In this document: positions 5,222-5,816 of the stretch, in pieces
Layout of the letters: each line of letters starts with the position of its first letter
Position numbering within the stretch: the first letter of the stretch is position 1
Source of the DNA: Synergistales bacterium
GTDB lineage: Bacteria > Synergistota > Synergistia > Synergistales > Aminobacteriaceae
Direction of reading: 5' to 3'
NCBI GenBank assembly: GCA_025997935.1
Contig: BNVG01000121.1
Coordinates: 1 to 5,816 of the forward strand
Length of the DNA stretch: 5,816 nt
Notes under the pieces: generated by a model
The model's database searches: none
Seen by the model: only the letters and a program-made list of their open reading frames with translations
What the model was told of the DNA's origin: nothing
Made by a program: the position numbers and the translations under genes

Positions 5222-5437
5222 ATGAACGAAATAGCAGTCAGAGAAGAATTACAAGCGATTATAGAGACATTGCCGGAGCGGAGCTTATACGCGATAAAGC
5301 CATTGTTGAATTTTCTGCATGACGAGCCAGTTATTGAAACGGATTTAACAGACGAAGAACGAGGGCTTATTTTATCGGGCTTATCGAAATATGATGACGA
5401 TCCGACAAGTTTTGTTACTCTGGAGAGCTTAGTATAA
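5222..5437 (+). CDS. Antitoxin partner of the RelE/ParE-like toxin
   Basis: A 71-residue acidic protein starting MNEIAVREELQAIIETLPER. The N-terminal two-thirds is helical (LPERSLYAIKPLLNFLHDEP). The C-terminal part, TDEERGLILSGLSKYDDDP and SFVTLESLV, is the short amphipathic segment that in such small antitoxins wraps around the toxin. GGGGG lies six bases before the chosen ATG (5222-5224). The frame also has an ATG at 5183, but that lies inside the toxin gene and has no ribosome site. No obvious DNA-binding fold (ribbon-helix-helix or HTH) is evident, so autoregulation is uncertain. The position directly after the toxin, rather than any single motif, makes the assignment. Confidence 0.8.
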   Translation: MNEIAVREELQAIIETLPERSLYAIKPLLNFLHDEPVIETDLTDEERGLILSGLSKYDDDPTSFVTLESLV

Positions 5438-5456
5438 TCATTCCGCCAATCACACT

Positions 5457-5481
5457 TAAATCCTTATATTGACAGGATTTA
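5457..5481. repeat. Perfect 8-bp inverted repeat after the antitoxin gene
   Basis: TAAATCCT (5457-5464) and AGGATTTA (5474-5481) pair perfectly around a nine-base loop, 20 bases after the antitoxin stop. No T-run follows, so it is not a standard terminator. It may stabilise the operon mRNA end or be a protein site; a TTGACA (5469-5474) overlaps it. Confidence 0.5.
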
Positions 5482-5525
5482 GAAGCATGGAAAACATCAG
5501 ATAAATTATCCCTTGACAAAACTTA

Positions 5526-5557
5526 ATCTCTATGGTTCCATATCACGTTATAGAGAT
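5526..5557. repeat. Perfect 8-bp inverted repeat with 16-base spacer
   Basis: ATCTCTAT (5526-5533) and ATAGAGAT (5550-5557) are exact reverse complements. A consensus TTGACA (5513-5518) lies just left, but no good -10 is found at 16-18 bases from it, so I do not call a promoter. The pair could be an operator or the edge of the repeat-like block to the right. Confidence 0.4.
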
Positions 5558-5581
5558 AAACATAAACCGAAGAAGCGGAGA

Positions 5582-5816
5582 TTAAACCGTAGGCGCGCCA
5601 TAAGCCTCAAAACTTAGAGGCAAACAGAGAGCTGGGGAAAGGTGAGAGCCCGGCGGAAGGCGAGACGGCAAATGGGCCGCTGAGGGCGTGGGGAAAAGGA
5701 AAAATGCACAATCAAAATTTTCCTGAGTATGACGCGACGCGGCGTCGGCGTTAAAGGACGGGGAGCGTGTTGGCGCTTTCGCTAAAGATGGCGGCTTTTG
5801 GCCGTTAAACAAGGTG
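5582..5816. other. GC- and purine-rich block without a credible gene; candidate non-coding repeat or structured element
   Basis: No ORF here has a ribosome site or a recognisable product. The 76-codon minus-strand frame is rich in Pro, Ser, Ala and Leu, and a plus-strand frame of about 50 codons has no ATG start; both look like side effects of base composition. The plus strand is very rich in G and A from about 5617 to 5705, in contrast with the AT-rich gap before it. It contains hairpins: GCCTC/GAGGC (5604-5621), a GC-rich stem with one bulge (5730-5753), and CGGC-TTTTG-GCCG near 5792-5804. The composition and hairpins resemble interspersed intergenic repeats or a structured RNA, but I cannot show copies from this window. 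Confidence 0.35.

Noticed and set aside
5513..5541. Promoter from the perfect TTGACA at 5513
   Set aside because: Hexamers at 16-18 bases downstream (around TTCCAT) do not resemble a -10 element, and no gene follows.
5582..5812. Minus-strand 76-residue protein
   Set aside because: Pro/Ser/Ala/Leu-rich composition, no ribosome site and no motif; better explained by the purine-rich composition of the other strand.
1..5816. CRISPR array or insertion sequence
   Set aside because: No regularly spaced repeats, no transposase-like frame and no long terminal inverted repeats were seen.

Overview
The window is ordinary bacterial chromosome of moderate GC with AT-rich intergenic gaps. It looks like an anaerobe. 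The small single-cluster ferredoxin is close to the Thermotoga type, and the toxin-antitoxin pair and the hybrid kinase resemble proteins I associate with Synergistetes-like anaerobes. That placement is from memory, not from any search, and is tentative.

Layout, left to right. (1) Bases 1-417 hold a DJ-1/PfpI-family gene broken by an internal inversion. The middle and catalytic part reads on the plus strand up to base 300. The N-terminus, with its own ATG, reads on the minus strand from 417 down to 292. The two parts meet head-on at a 9-base sequence (292-300) that fits the family in both readings. This is the most striking observation here. (2) Bases 605-1363 encode a protein resembling the C-terminal part of large phage or mobile-element 'polyvalent' proteins. 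It lacks a convincing ribosome site and ends in a bidirectional terminator. (3) A convergent tRNA with anticodon CAT (1406-1482, minus) has its own strong promoter. (4) A 61-residue ferredoxin (minus) has its own promoter. (5) A large hybrid sensor histidine kinase (minus, about 898 aa) carries two membrane segments, HisKA/HATPase, receiver and HPt domains. (6) A plus-strand operon follows: a 30-residue membrane peptide missing from standard ORF calls, then a RelE/ParE-like toxin, then its antitoxin. (7) The right end (5438-5816) has no credible gene. It holds two perfect hairpins, then a GC- and purine-rich block that looks like a non-coding repeat or structured element.

Functionally the genes are mostly independent. 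The kinase contains its whole phosphorelay as far as HPt, but no partner response regulator is in view. The ferredoxin is a general low-potential electron carrier. The toxin operon, the polyvalent-protein piece beside the tRNA 3' end and the disrupted DJ-1 gene suggest accessory, rearranged sequence around a few housekeeping genes.
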